Shown here: piece after piece, positions 11,766-24,457 of the stretch
Position numbering within the stretch: position 1 is the first letter of the stretch
How the letters are laid out: every line of letters begins with the position of its first letter
DNA from: Ophioderma brevispina
Taxonomy: Eukaryota > Echinodermata > Ophiuroidea > Amphilepidida > Ophiodermatidae
DNA length: 64,000 nt
Assembly (NCBI GenBank): GCA_023653785.1
Contig: JAMKCH010088402.1
Location: forward strand, 1-64,000
Reading direction: 5' to 3'
Position numbers and translations under genes: made by a program
Notes under the pieces: model-generated
Database searches by the model: none
What the model saw: the letters and a program-made list of their open reading frames with translations, nothing else
What the model was told of the DNA's origin: nothing

Positions 11766-13289
11766 TTTATTCTTTCAAATATTAAGTTTTTCATATGACG
11801 AGAGACATATACAACCGTGTTCCAATGAACGGGCTGTGTGGCTTCTTTTAAAACTATTTCATTAATACCAGCGTTTGCGTCAAAAATTTCCAGAAACTGA
11901 GGTGACCAATCACTGATTTTGCAGCTACAAACCTAGTGTCATGATGTGGAAGCGGAGCTTTTCAGGACAAGTTTGTGTTCGTTTTCTCGTAAATTAACGA
12001 TTATATAGTGAATGATAAACCAAAGAATGGGGGGCGTACTAGAATCACGAAATGCCACCTTTTTAATATTAATAAAACTGGGTGAAGCACTCTTTAGCTT
12101 AAAGGAATCTGGTAACCAAGTAAATGTTTTTGTAGGATCTCTTTTAAAATGAAAACAAATTCATCAAAACTAGAGTATGTTTATTGATGTATTACTCAAA
12201 AACGAGATATTAGGAATATCAAAATCTTCATCTATTTGACGCAATGGCGACGAGGCTGGAGGATCTGGTTGACACCTTTTATAACACACAAGACATAACA
12301 ATACAAAAGTAAATGCATTTATTCTGGATAAATGTGCCATTTCTTAAATGCACGAAACTCTTCGTGCCGCGTGCAGTAAGTGTATTTGCGTTTTGCATGT
12401 GCACGAGAAAATATTTTTGTGTTTTGACAAAACCTATTTTCTATCAACATGAATAAATGAGTGTATTAAAGATTATAATTAAGGTGGCGTATCTGATTTA
12501 TGTTCTCGAGAGTGAAGAAATTTGTAACTCGCGGATATGACTTATTAATGTACACCTGGGAAAATGATGTACAATAATGTGAATCTCATTTCCCAATGTC
12601 GTTTTTATTAGTAATTGAAGTGTAGTAAAGCATTTTGGAAGTTGCGTTTTGACTTGCACATTTAATTAGTAAGTAAACCAGAAATAAAATAGCATATCCG
12701 GTTAACCCATGCAAGTCGTGTTTGTGCATACACTAGGTTATTGCCGCCACATGACTTCGCCCCCAATTTCTAGAATTTATGAAGTTCGCATATGGAGAGA
12801 GAGAGAGATTCACGGTTTTTAATAGACATAATGATTAGTATAAGCTCCCAGACTTCCAACCAGGCCTAAACTGTGCGCTTTGACCTAATATTTATAATTT
12901 CATAATTAGTCCAGTTCTCGCATTCACACGACGAACTATTTCAAGGCTCTATGTGACTCGACCTTTAAACATTCAGCAATTGCTTTGTAAACAAGGTATT
13001 GATATTGTATAAGTTTCGTTCAGGTCTCATTGACACATTTGAATGGCTTGGTCCACGTGTACATTTTTTATGAAATATTATGTGTCAACGTCCTGCAGGT
13101 ACTTGAATGGAACTCAGCAGGATGCAAACTCTTGCCAACCCTTAAAGGAAGAATTATATGTTGGCCTGTGTATTTTACTTTACAGCTGCGATATGAGAAA
13201 GAGGTACACGAGAGATATTTTACTTAAGTAAAGCAAAGGTTTGAAAAAATACAAGTTCTACCTGACTTGAGATGATAAAATAGAGGTGA

Positions 13290-13505
13290 ATGGAATGCAA
13301 AAGTTTTTCGTTCCAATTATTGTGGTTTGCAAATAAGAACAAACATTCCAGCTTAATGCCAAACCTTCCTACAAGTCGTGGACGACAATGGTTTTCACAC
13401 TTCAGGAACGCACCATTAGATTGGGGGAGGACAGGGAGGTGTATCACAATGAATTTCTTGCAGCATGAAGCAAAGGGAAACGTATTCCAAAGGCTTTTTC
13501 ATTTT
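13290..13505 (+). pseudogene. Possible decayed exon in segment A, unit 1
   Basis: I do not recognise this segment. Related open stretches occur here and at 24458-24697. Both contain the nucleotide block gaacgcaccattagatt and end just before a gggtaaa splice-donor-like sequence. In the unit 3 copy the frame reads TLQERTIRFGGDKEIILTEF and continues open for 20 more residues. Here the equivalent sequence needs several frame changes to read the same way, and in unit 2 it is interrupted. This fits a former exon in a duplicated region, or chance. No family is assigned. Confidence 0.15.
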
Positions 13506-13508
13506 AAA

Positions 13509-15120
13509 CTAATAGGGTAAAATAAGGGATAGGTATATAAGATTCATAATAAACGGTTTTTTTTTCATGAGGGACTCTTCTTGTTAAACATTTGAAAAGA
13601 ATTCTGTCTTCGTGAGAAACTAGAACTAATGGTGCGTCCTGAAAAACAAGGTTTGAGAATACACGGAAACCCATTCAACGTTTAAGGACTGTTGGAACGG
13701 CTTGCGGAAATACTAAAGTGTTAGGGAGAACACCCCTGACGAAGATAATATCAGTTTTAATCGTCCCATTGAAAATAAATTGAATCTGTAAAACGTTTTG
13801 TTGTTTTATCTAATTCCTTCTCGTGACTAAAAGGAGGCAGAAAAAAACATTAGCTGCATGAGCAAAAAACGGTATACAAAGAGGAAATCTTAATTCACTC
13901 AAACACTGTCAATGATTTCATTTCTTATACCATTTATCAATATAAGGAGGAGACAAGCTACATCCAATTCTTATATTTTGATTTAGGTCAACAGATATGG
14001 CAGGACTGTTTAAAGATCAAAGTTGTTGTGACTGAGTTTATAGTCAATGCTTTTTTAATCTGAATTTTCTTGATTCCGTCTAAAGCAGAATGTTTGGCAT
14101 TCTTTCAAAAAGGGCTTCACCATGTTAAATATTATTATGTTGTTTATCCTTAGTATTTATAAAACTGAATCACAAGCTGGAATTGTGTTTATCATCCTAA
14201 TATATCACGCCATTTCACACTTCGACCTATTCGCCCCTGTACCGTTGTGTTGAAAGGAATGGATGTGGCATTACGGAAAGCGTGTTATAGATCAATGGAA
14301 TGTTGAATGTTTTAATAGTATTAATATACTGAATTCAGATGAAATTAAAATATTAGAATTATACAATCTTGAAAGCAATGGTAGTATGACAAGACAAATG
14401 ACGCATTATTGTGCAAAAGCGTGGACATTATGGCTCTCCCACTCCCTATATATTGGTGAAGGGCGTTTCTGACAACGCAAGGACACAAGAAAAAAAAGTC
14501 CCTGGTATGTTTTCTGGATGCATACAGTAATTGTATTAATTGCTACACTGCCTCCCCCATAATGCCCGGGAAAAAATATAAAAAATTCATTCCTTGAAAC
14601 CTTACATAAAGCGCTGGGGAACACGCACATTGTTGTGATGATGGAAACGAGTGATTTTGTGTGACGATTATCGACTCTCTTCCACTGGGAAAATGTGAAA
14701 CCCATGGTTTTTGATATGAAATTATTTTCTATTAATTGAGGAGTCAATGAACTCACTATTTATCTTGAAGTACCAAGCGGAGTTACATTGTGTCCTTTTC
14801 CTTCGATGCGGATGGATGTGGAAATACTTACTGGTTGCTCTGCACTAACTTGTGAAACTGATAGATAACCCTTTTAGTTTCAAATGATTGCGGATTTAAT
14901 TTTCATTTCACGCGTTTGATTCTGGGGAGGGAGAATTGGTACAAGTGTTAAAAAACGGATTCTTATAAGCATTGCTAGTGGGTGTGGTTAAAGGTGTTTT
15001 AGGTAAGATTTAGACTGTTGTACGTGAAAAAGATGGTTAAATAATAAGTTTTTCAATTGCGTTTAAATTCAAATCTGAATTCGTCAAAAGAAACTAATGT
15101 TAAAATAGATGTATTTTTAC
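13509..15120. repeat. Segment B, first copy (B1)
   Basis: First member of a 1.6-kb direct tandem pair inside unit 1. It starts at actaatagggtaaaataagg and ends with gatgtatttttac just before the second copy. Compared with B2 it differs mainly by one-base insertions and deletions, often in short homopolymers. It is more diverged from B2 than B2 is from the distant B3 in its first 300 bp. Confidence 0.85.
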
Positions 15121-16725
15121 ACTAGATAGGGTAAACTAAGGGAGGTATAAGATTCCTTTATAAACGGCTTTTCATGATGACTCTCTTCTTAACATTTGAA
15201 AAGAAATTCCCTGTCCTTCGTGAGAACTAGAACTAATGGTGCGTTCCTGAAAAACAATGTTTGATGAACACACGGAACCCACCAAAAGTGTAAGACTGTT
15301 GTAACGCTTGCGGAATACTTAAGTTTTAGGGAGAACATCCCTGCACGAGATAATATCAGTTAAATTGTCCCATGAAAATAAATTGCATCTGTACATTTTG
15401 TTGTTTTATCTAATTCCTTCTCGTGACTAAAAGGAGGCAGAAAACATTAGCTGCACTGAGCAAAAAACGGTATACAAAGATAAATCTTACAATTCACTAA
15501 ACAATGTCAATGATTCATTTCTATACCATTTATCAATATTAAGGAGGAGACAAGCTACATCCAATTCTTATATTTTGATTTAGGTCAACAGATATTGCAG
15601 GACTGTTTAAAGATCATAATTTGTTGTGACTGAGTTTATAGTCAATGCTTTTTTAATCTGAATTTTCTTTGATTCCGTAACAGCAGAATGTTTGGCATTC
15701 TTTCAAAAAGGCTTCACCATTTTACATACTATGTATGTATTGTATAATCCTTAGGATATAAACTGAATCAACAAGCTTGCATTGTGTTTATCATTCCTAT
15801 ATCATAACGCCATTTCACCACTTCATACCTATTCGCCCCCTGTACCGTTGTTGAAAGAATGGATGTGGCATTACGGAAAGCGTGTATAGATCAATGGAAT
15901 GTGAATGTTTTAATAGTATTAATATACTGAATCAGATTGAAATAAAATATTAGAATTATACAATCTTGAAAGCAATTTTATGTATGACAAGAAAAAATTA
16001 CGCATTATTGCTGCAAAAGAGATGGACATTATGCTCTCCACTCCCTATATATTGGTGAAGGGCATTTTCTGCAACGCAAGGCACAAGAAAATGTCCTGGT
16101 ATAGGTTTTCTGGATGCATACAGTAATGTATAATGCTACACTGCTTCCCCAATAATGCCCGGGGAAAATATACAAAATTCATATCCTTAAACCCTTACAT
16201 AAAGCGCTGGGGAACACGCACATTGTTGTGATGAAACGAGGTGATTTTGTTTGACGATTATCGACTCTCTTCCACTGGGAAAATGAAACCCATGTTTTTG
16301 ATATGAAATTAATTCATATTTAATTGAGTCAATGAACTCACCTATTTATCTTGAAGTACCAAGGAGAGTTACATTAGTGCTCCTTTTCCCTTCTGAATTG
16401 CGGATGTGGAAATAATTACTGGTTGCTCTGCACAAACTTTTTGAACTGATAGATAACCCTTTATTGCGGATTTAATTTTCATTTCACGTCGTTGATTCTG
16501 GAGAGAATTGGTACAATTGTTAAAAACGGATTATATAAGCATGATAGTGGGTTAAAAGTGTGTTTTAGGTAAGATTTAGACTGTACGTTGAAAAAGATGG
16601 TTAAATAATTAAAGTTTTTCAATTGCGTTTAAATCAAATCTGAAATTCTTCAAAAGAAACTAATGTTAAAGTAGATGTATTCTTACGTGCATTCGAATTC
16701 GTAGTCTTTAGTTATTTAAAGGGAC
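15121..16725. repeat. Segment B, second copy (B2)
   Basis: Begins actagatagggtaaactaag and runs into segment C at about 16725. Its first ~300 bp is close to identical to B3 in unit 3 (from 24676), although 9.5 kb separates them. The similarity then drops where B3 acquires an insertion near 24995. Confidence 0.85.
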
Positions 16726-18810
16726 ACGCATCCACTTTCTTGTAAATTCCATTTGATTTTTAACTCGTAGATTTTTAATTGCTTGACTAATCATATACCG
16801 TAAAATTCAGTTATTCTCTTTGAAAATGAGCGTGAGAAAATGAAAAATCAAAACATATTTTCCATCAGAATAAAGGTGGGGTTTTTAATTATTTTATTGA
16901 GGCTATCATCTGGGTTTTGAATTAAAATGAAAGAGCTGTACAATATTTTAATATACATAAACGGTTAAATATTTAAAAATATGTGTTTTAAAACTCCCAT
17001 CCATTTGATCAGGGAATGTACTATATCTGGAAGTGATATATTTATTTTATCATAATGCTTCAAAGAACATCTTATGACCCAGAGTTTCCAATATCTCTTT
17101 GACTGTAATGCAATGGGTTTATTACATCGCGGTGCAGTGGCTTACGATTTGTATACAACATTATAATCTGTGAATACAGGTGTAGCAGGACTTTTTCTGG
17201 TGCGATATCATTCTCTATTTACAGCATGCTACGCAATTATATGGGTTATGGTTTCATAATTGAACTGCGGCACAATGTAATTTGACATTTTGCAATGCGT
17301 CAGGTGAGATGGATGCTATTTGATAGCTTCGTTGATAAATATTGATTACCATTTATTTTAACAAGTGATCAAGATAGTGTAGTGACTCAGTCCTTTATTA
17401 TGCCAATCATCCTGACACAGAAGACAATGGAGACGAATTATTTTTTTCAATGACTACAATTTACCTCTCAGTGCAAACTGCAATTCTAAGCTTGTGTTAT
17501 TCAATAAAATATAATCGGATCTCTTTAACTAGTCACTCTAATAGAATGGAATCTTGTTAAGAATGTGAATGGATAAATATTCGTCTTGCTGATAAGCAAC
17601 TCATTCAACTCGAAAAATACGGAATATTTAGGGGATAAATGAATTTGTAATGGATATTGTAGAAATATATTATTTTTCCTGTTCTGTATATTTTGAGTTG
17701 TCATTGCTTTAAGGTAAGCACGGAAAGGTAAGCCTATATTTTGGATCGTAACTTAGCATTCACCAGCATAACAGCATAACAGAATACATAGAGATACAAT
17801 TTTCAACTTTTTCATTTTATATCAGACGGGTAAAGCATTTTTATAGTTTTGTTGTTTTAATTGTTAGATTCACATGGTTATGCACACCTTCGGAAGCAAA
17901 AGACCAGGGGCGATCAATTGAATGGCAGATACAGGTAGGTTTTCTTCTCCTCAACAAAACCGAGGGCGCTTATTGAAATACCATACTTTCCCTCTTTCAA
18001 GGTTGTAGTGTATGTTGCATAAGAATGTGCTAAAAAAGTATGCTATGTTAGCATGCTGAGAAGCTACGCTCTTTCTCGGTATGAGCGCTGAATAACCAGA
18101 GTTGACTTCTTGAAATTATTTTTCCTCTATCAATTTCCATGAGCGCACATTTTACGGGGATAACTGATGAACACAATACAGTACTTACACATAATTGTTT
18201 GGACATCCATTTATAATGTTCAGAGTAGTTTGTAACTCTTTTCAATGTGACCAATGAACATTGCATATGCCTTGGATGCTTTGTGGCATATAGGTCAAAC
18301 CACATTTGTTCTTGTCATGTTTCCGAACAGATGTTTACAGAATGCCAAGAAAGGGAACAGTGGAATGGAACTAACCGCATAAGGATAAAATGTAAAGACG
18401 TCAACATTTTCTTGCTTTATATGGAAATATGTGACCTAAAAATGTCAATCCTTGACACCTATTTTGATTCAAATTTCAATGCCCCATTGAATTCTAATGG
18501 TACATGAGTAGGAGAATCCTAGTAAGTTTACACGTCAAAGAGATATTAAATGGCATTTGAATGCTGGTAATGCGGGTAATGTTCTAGATTATTCCAGAAT
18601 GGTCTCACAAAAAAATGCTGGGGTATAACGGCCATTCGACTGTCTCATATCATTTACCGATCTCTAAAAGCACAAGAATATTGCTTCAGTTGTCACAAAA
18701 AGCGACTAAGAAATAACAATTACTACAAAATTAATTGTTGTCATATTCCTTTTTTACATTGTTGTTTCGCTGCTTTATCCTTAAGATGAACTTTTTGGGA
18801 TATCACAAAT

Positions 18811-19300
18811 AGGGTGCTTCTAATATGAAGCACCCTATGTCTGGACAGACACCTGTTGCCAACCGCCTTAAATCCAGAGAGAGTTTCTTAAGCAAAGTCC
18901 AACCTCTTGAAACAGTCTCTAAGGAGCTGAAGAGAGTCGCCTTGTGGAAAGAAAGACTTGCCATCAACCAAGTAACTTCTATTGGTATTGAACCTGGTGA
19001 GCATCTCCCACCTGGATCTGACTCCTCATGGGTTGAATGGTGATTCCTCAACAGATTGAGAACCAGAACTGGCTGATCTAAGGTTTCCTTGCAGAAATGG
19101 GGCTACCTGGAAGCAGATCAGGACACTACCTGTGTTTGTGGGACAGCACCACAGACAATGGAACACCTCTTGGCCTGCCCACTGCTGGAGCAACAATGCA
19201 CAAAGAAGGGCCTTGCGGAATTCAGTGAACAGCCAGACGTTGTACCCATCTCTGGCTGGATCATATTGAGAACCACAAATGTTTGGACACGATAAGAAAA
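18811..19300 (+). pseudogene. LINE ORF2 C-terminal fragment, inserted in unit 1
   Basis: One continuous reading phase carries the end of a non-LTR retrotransposon polyprotein. KHPMSGQTPVANRLKSRESF opens it, then comes SSWVEW, then FLNRLRTRTG, KWGYLEADQ, a Cys/His cluster CVCG..TMEHLLACPL, and CTKKGLAEF. The LNRLRT...KWG...C.CG...T..H.L..C spacing is the familiar C-terminal zinc-knuckle-like region of LINE polyproteins. Two in-frame TGA stops (19041-19043 and 19074-19076) sit where family members usually have arginine CGA, consistent with CpG decay. Unit 2 lacks this block: the host sequence there runs directly from atatcacaaaagacg into ttgaagaaaaacggccg. That makes this an insertion into unit 1 after duplication, or a loss elsewhere. 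The block opens with a perfect 10-bp stem hairpin at 18811-18836 (agggtgcttc-taatat-gaagcaccct). Confidence 0.8.
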
Positions 19301-19703
19301 GACAAAAGACGAATTGTAAATGCATTTGAAGAAAAACGGCCGACTTTTATGTTGGGATAACATACCCCAAAAACAATATAAAAGATGGGGTGACATAGAA
19401 ATTGGGGAATATTAGAATTTTATAATCTAGAAATTAAGTTTTTTAGATAAATATGCAGGATTTTTTTCACCCACGGAATTCTTTTGTCCTGAAATGGAAA
19501 AGAGTTCAAAAAAACGTAAAGTGATCTATAATTCCTGATGGATTATTCGCTGATGCAAGACTGCTAATGTTTCAGTTTGAGCTCATTTCTACATTCATTC
19601 GTTTCTTTGTAAATCATCCATAAAAGTGATGTCAAAAGGAATTGCTTACTTTTGAGTTGTGGAAGAGGGTGGTTTACGAGTAGGTATATCTTTGCATTTG
19701 GTA

Positions 19704-19787
19704 TTAAAAAACAAGCAATCTGTTACCATAGGATATAACACCGACGTACTCAGGGTTGTTCGGAAGGTAAGCGCATGCTTCCATTAT
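19704..19787 (-). pseudogene. Possible terminal exon in F segment, unit 1
   Basis: On the minus strand an acceptor-like cttctcag precedes ATAATGG at 19787. The frame then reads IMEACAYLPNNPEYVGVISY followed by GNRLLVF and a TAA at 19704-19706. It continues, in phase, the frame of the exon-like segment at 20025-20152. In unit 3 the same acceptor context (ccccag before ATAATGG) is kept. There a second frame still encodes NPEYYGGVYIPDM, so the units differ by a frameshift. I do not recognise the protein. An ordinary duplicated non-coding segment is the alternative. Confidence 0.25.
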
Positions 19788-19791
19788 CTGA

Positions 19792-20057
19792 GAAGCTGTG
19801 ACGAAATTTTATATTATTGATTTAAAAGAAATAATTACTACCAATAATCCCTAACGTTTGCATATGTAAATTGAAATTCATCTCTTCTCTCTTTTTAAAT
19901 TTGGCAAAGTAACCATGGAGGCTGTAACCTATCTGGGGCTGTGACAAAATGATATATTATTGATTTGAAAGAAATACTACAAATAACAACAATCCCACGT
20001 TTGCATATGTAAATTGAACTTCACCTCTTCTTTAAATTTGGCAAAGTAATCATGGAG
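19792..20057. repeat. Local 120-bp tandem duplication in F segment
   Basis: Two direct copies (19792-19920 and 19938-20057) share gctgtgac, atattattgattt, gtttgcatatgtaaattgaa and tttaaatttggcaaagtaa-catggag. Unit 3 has a single copy of this region. It lies in what would be the intron between the two exon-like segments of the minus strand and duplicates part of the second one. Confidence 0.8.
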
Positions 20058-20152
20058 GGCCTCGTCGTCCGGAGGGGATGGTGACCGTCCGCCAAAAGTC
20101 AGACCTAGACATATATAAGGCATTAAGGCATCATGGTAGAATAGAGGGGTGT
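20025..20152 (-). pseudogene. Possible internal exon in F segment, unit 1
   Basis: Minus strand: acceptor-like ttgtttcag, then 128 bp, then donor-like GAG|GTGAAG. After two leading bases, 42 codons are open: TPLFYHDALMPYICLGLTFG, GRSPSPPDDEALHDYFAKFK, EE. The phase is compatible with the segment at 19704-19787. Unit 3 (about 29700-29805) retains TPPFYHES and LTFGRQSPSPPNDKALHG in two frames joined by an indel. The pattern resembles a decayed gene in tandem copies. I cannot assign a family, and neighbouring exons were not identified. Confidence 0.3.
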
Positions 20153-20768
20153 CTGAAACAAAATGATCAACCAAGTTTTACAAGAAAGATACAAGACTTG
20201 TCAACTCTGCACATGCAGCGCTGCGGGATATTATCGTAATACTGATATCAATTACAATGCCTTGGTGGATGGTAAATCATTCAGGGTTCGTGAATATGAT
20301 ACTCATTTCATTATCTATACACTTCTGCCGTTATAAATGAAACGGATGATAACATGATTGTAGGTGTCTGGATGATGTTGGGCGGTCTCTATATTTTAAT
20401 GATTGATCTGTCAATATTATGTTCACTTTGGGTGATTTATTTCTCATACTTTACAAGGATCATTTTGTATTTTTAAAAATCTACATTCAGACGTCGCGGG
20501 TTGTTTAAGTATTTCTAAGGCAAGGGTTTCGCAAAACTCTTGACCAAATTTTTAAAGAGAAAAGATGGATATTTTTAAAAAGTAATGATTATGATTTTTT
20601 TAGTTAATGTGAATTTTGAGTAATTGCGTAAATGAAATAACGCATAGTTTAAACGGCAACAAATGTTATGCCATGCTACAATGCTTCAATGATTCCTGTT
20701 TATTTTTTTAAAATAACAGACACAACTCAGGGTTTCAAACGTTCAAGATCAATATTTTTATCATTGCC

Positions 20769-21149
20769 GTGTGTTTATCCACGTGTGCAATGTACGTATG
20801 TTGTATTGAAGAACTGTCCAAAGACGAAACTATAGTTATGGCACAAACACATTACCTTATTAGTTACTCCTACCAGGGCAGTTATGAATCAGCAACCAAA
20901 TTCACCTACGACACTAGTTCCACAAGCAATCGCACCCAGGCAGTAATGGTGAATGGCCGCTACACCACGCCGCACATTCCAAGGCTTCAATTGAATTGTA
21001 TTTGTTTGTTTGTTTGTTTTATTTCTTCTTTTGCCTGGGTTACTCATTCAGTGGATGTTGTAAGATATCCTCTGTTCTTCCACGAGCTTGCTGGAAGCTA
21101 TGTAGGCAACCAAATAAAGTTAGTCTTTAAAGAATACCTTTTAAAATAA
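20769..21149 (+). CDS. Unrecognised 126-codon open frame between units 1 and 2
   Basis: An open frame of 126 codons that is longer and less AT-rich than its surroundings. It lies in a ~350-bp stretch at the joint between units 1 and 2 that is not obviously present after unit 3. It contains a serine/threonine/tyrosine-rich part (YDTSSTSNRTQ) followed by a hydrophobic run LNCICLFVCFISSFAW, the latter coming partly from a (tttg)n microsatellite. There is no recognised domain and no clear promoter or splice context. It may be a chance frame. Confidence 0.15.
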   Translation: MCLSTCAMYVCCIEELSKDETIVMAQTHYLISYSYQGSYESATKFTYDTSSTSNRTQAVMVNGRYTTPHIPRLQLNCICLFVCFISSFAWVTHSVDVVRYPLFFHELAGSYVGNQIKLVFKEYLLK

Positions 21150-24100
21150 GAACACATTGAACTAAACTGAATTATGTTGATCTGATGTATTGGTCAATGG
21201 AATATTAGGGATATCAAAATGTTCCATTTGACGTGGTGAGCCATAGGGGCGAAGCTGGAGATATCTTGGTGCGTGCCTTAACAATACACAAACATAAAAA
21301 CTACTAAAATAAATGTTTTTTTTTAGAAATTATTTGCTACTTTCCTCTTTTATAAATAATAATAATAATAAGCAATAATGGACATTTATAAAGCGCCAGA
21401 CTCCGGCCCGAAGGTCGCTCACTGCGCTGTTGCCTAATTATTATTACGCTGCCTATTTATGTACCGTCTACTTACGAAAATGACACAAACACGTAGTGTG
21501 AGTGCAGGTGAGGCCTCGAGGTCGTATTTGTATTTGGTCAGTTTGCAAGAGAAACACAAATACATTTTGTGTTTCGACAAAACCACATTTTTATAAAACA
21601 TTAATAAATAAGTCTATAATTGCAATTAATTAAATATTTACTAATTACTTTATAAGCTGTCGTATCTGTATTTTATGTTCTCGGCGATTGCAAGAAATTT
21701 GTGTACACCTGGGGAAGTTATAATGTCGAATCTGCATTTCCCAATGTTGTTTTTGTCAGGTATTGGGTGTAGTAACGAACTTTGAGTTGCTTTGACTGCG
21801 AAGTAGTATATAGCTCAATAAACCAGAAATCAAGATAGTGAATACGGTTAGGCCAAGTCGTGCAGACACTATGTTTATTTGTTTAAGAAAGTCCGACATG
21901 GTAGATTCACCGTTTTTAATAGACACAATGATTAGTATTTAAGCTCCAGACTTCCAAATCAGGCTCAAACTGTGCGCTTTGACCTAATATTTATAATCCA
22001 TTATTAGTTAAATTCTGGCATTCCTACTGTGACAACTATTTCAAAACTCACGAATGGACTAGACATTATAACAATTTTAGCAATTGTGTAACAATGCTAT
22101 TGATATTGTATAATGTTTTTTCGTGTTCAATTGCTTATTTCAATGGAGTGCTGTTTGTCCAGCATGTGTCAACGTCCTACAGGTACTTGAATGGAGCTCA
22201 GCAGGATGCAAACTTCCTGCCAACCCTTAAAGGAGAATTATATATTGGCCTGTGTTATTTTACTAACAGCTGAGACTAGGAGAAAGAGGTACACGAGGGA
22301 TATTTACTTAAAGAAAAGCATAAAGGTAGAAAAATACCAGTTCTAATGACTATGAGATAAAAATATAGGTGAATGACTGCAAAAGTATTCATTCCAATTT
22401 TTTGGTTTGCAAACAAGAACAAAAAATCCAGCTTAATGCAAACCTTCCTACACAACGTGACGACAAATGTGCACACTTCAAGAACGCACCATTAGATTGG
22501 GAAACAAGGAGATTACCGTAACTGTCGTTATTAGGGACCAATCATCATGACACAGAAGACAATGAAGACGAATGATTTTTTTTCAATGACTACAATTTAC
22601 CACTCAGTGCAAACTGCAAATGGCAATTCTAAGCTTTGTGTTATTCAGTAAAATATAATCGGAATGTATATAAATATAAGAATGTGAATGGATAAATATT
22701 CGTCTTGCTGATAAGCAACTCGAAAAATACGGAATATTTAAGGGATAGATGAATTTGTAATGGATATTGTGGAATATTGTACCAGAAAATAAAAAAAAAA
22801 TTTATTTTTTCCTGTTCTGTATATTTTGAGTTGTCATTGCTTTAAGGTAGCTCGGAAAGGTAAGCCTATATTTTGGATCGTAACTTAGCATTCACCAGCA
22901 TAATAGCATAACAGAATAAATAGAGATACAATTTTCATTTTTATTGTATATCAGAGGGTAAATAAAGCATTTTATGAGCCTGTTGTTTTGATTGGTAGAT
23001 TCACCATGGGTTATTCACACCTCTGGAAGCAAAAGACCAGCGGCGATCAATTGAATGGCAGATACAGGTAGCTTTTCTTCTCAACAAAACCGAGGGCGCT
23101 TATTGAAATGCCATACTTTCCCTCTATCAAGGTTGTAGTGTATGTTCATAAGAATTTGTGAAAAAATTATTATTTAATTCCTATCTTCTAATCACACATA
23201 TGTTGCATATTATGCTATGTTCGCATGCTGAGAAGCTACGCTCTTTCTCGGTATGAGCGCTGAATAACCAAAGTTGACTTCCTGAAATTTGTTCACTTCT
23301 AATCATTTCCATGACGTGCAAAAATTAGGGGATGAACCGAGAACACAATTACAGTACTACACATGACAATTTTGGACATCACTTATCTGTTCAGAGTAGT
23401 TTGTAACTCTTTTCAATGTGACCAATGAACATTGCATATGCCTTGGATGCTTTGTGGCATATAGGTCCACATTTGTTCTTGTCATGTTTCCGAACAGATA
23501 TTTACAGAATGCCAAGAAAGGGAACAGTGGAATGGAACTAACCGCATAAGGATAAAATGCAAAGACGTCAACATTTTCTTGCTTTATATGGAAAAATGTG
23601 ACCTAAAAATGTCAATCTTTGACACCTATTTTGATTCAAATTTCAATGCCCCATTGAATTCTAATGGCACATGAGTAGGAGATCCTAGTTATTTTACCGT
23701 ACAAAAAGATAATATGACATTAAATGGCATTTGAAAGCTAGTAATGCGGGTAATGTTCTACATTTATTCCAGAATGGTTTCACAAAAAAATTGCTAGGGC
23801 ATAACGGCCCTTCGACTCTCTCAAATCATTTACCGATCTCTAAAAGCACAAGAATTTGGCTTCAGTTGTCACAAAAAGCGACTACGAAATAAAAATTACT
23901 ACAAAATTAATTGTTGTCAGATTCCTTTTTTACATTGTTGTTTCGCTGCTTTATCATTAAGATGAACTTTTTGGGATATCACAAAAGACGATTGAAGAAA
24001 AACGGCCGACTTTCATGTTGGGATAACATACCCCAAAAACAATATAAAAGATGGGGTGACAGAGAAATTGGGGAATATTAGAATTGTATAATCTAGAAAT

Positions 24101-24393
24101 TAAGTTTTTTTAGATTAATATGCCGGTTTTTTTCACCCACGGAATACAACCTAAAAATATTGGAACTCGTTTGTCCTTGAAATGGAAAATATATTTCAAA
24201 AACGTAAAGAGACTCTCTAATTCCTGATGGATTATTCGCTGATGCAAGACTGCTAATATTTCAGTTTGAGCTCATTTCTACATTGATTCGTTTCATAATA
24301 TCATCCATAAAAGTGCTGCCAAAGGAATTGCTTACTTATGAGTTGCGGAAGAGGGTGGTTTACGAGTAGGTATATCTTTGCATTTGGTAAAAA
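21080..24393. repeat. Tandem duplication unit 2 (A-D-F', lacks B and C)
   Basis: A' runs from about 21080 to 22520, then the sequence jumps directly into D' at about 22530 (accattagattggg followed by aatcatcatgacacagaag). This removes the whole B and C segments present in units 1 and 3. D' (22530-23985) is close in sequence to D of unit 1. F' is short and breaks at about 24393, where the sequence restarts inside segment A of unit 3. A' also carries an extra SINE/LINE tail at 21355-21440. Confidence 0.85.
21355..21445 (-). mobile_element. SINE or LINE 3' tail, minus strand
   Basis: On the plus strand an (aat)n run (21356-21371) is followed by gcaataatggacatttataa and agcgccagactccggcccgaaggtcgc. 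Read on the minus strand this ends in ggcgctttataaatgtcc-attattgcttattatt, a tail type I associate with marine invertebrate SINE/LINE elements. It is absent from segment A of unit 1, so it inserted into unit 2 after duplication. Confidence 0.5.
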
Positions 24394-24457
24394 CTAGCAA
24401 TCCGAGTAAAGCATAAAGGTATGAAAAAAAGACTATCTGTACTTGCAATAAATATAG

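Larger units (their letters stand above)
12130..20780. repeat. Tandem duplication unit 1 (A-B1-B2-C-D-LINE-F)
   Basis: The largest of three related units. Segments in order: A (about 12130-13505), B twice (13509-15120 and 15121-16725), C (16725-17390), D (17390-18806), a LINE insertion (18811-19300) and F (19305-20780). Each segment reappears in unit 2, unit 3 or both with single-base indels and larger deletions. For example, gtcaacgtcctgcaggtact at 13084 matches 22170, and tgacacagaagacaatg is shared at about 17413, 22550 and 26943. No intact gene is visible. Possible decayed exons are listed separately. Confidence 0.85.

Noticed and set aside
18247..18507. 86-codon cysteine-containing frame in segment D (CICLGCFVAYRSN...)
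   Set aside because: The unit 2 copy has a 4-base deletion in the middle and the unit 3 copy reads in a different frame, so there is no consistent coding potential.
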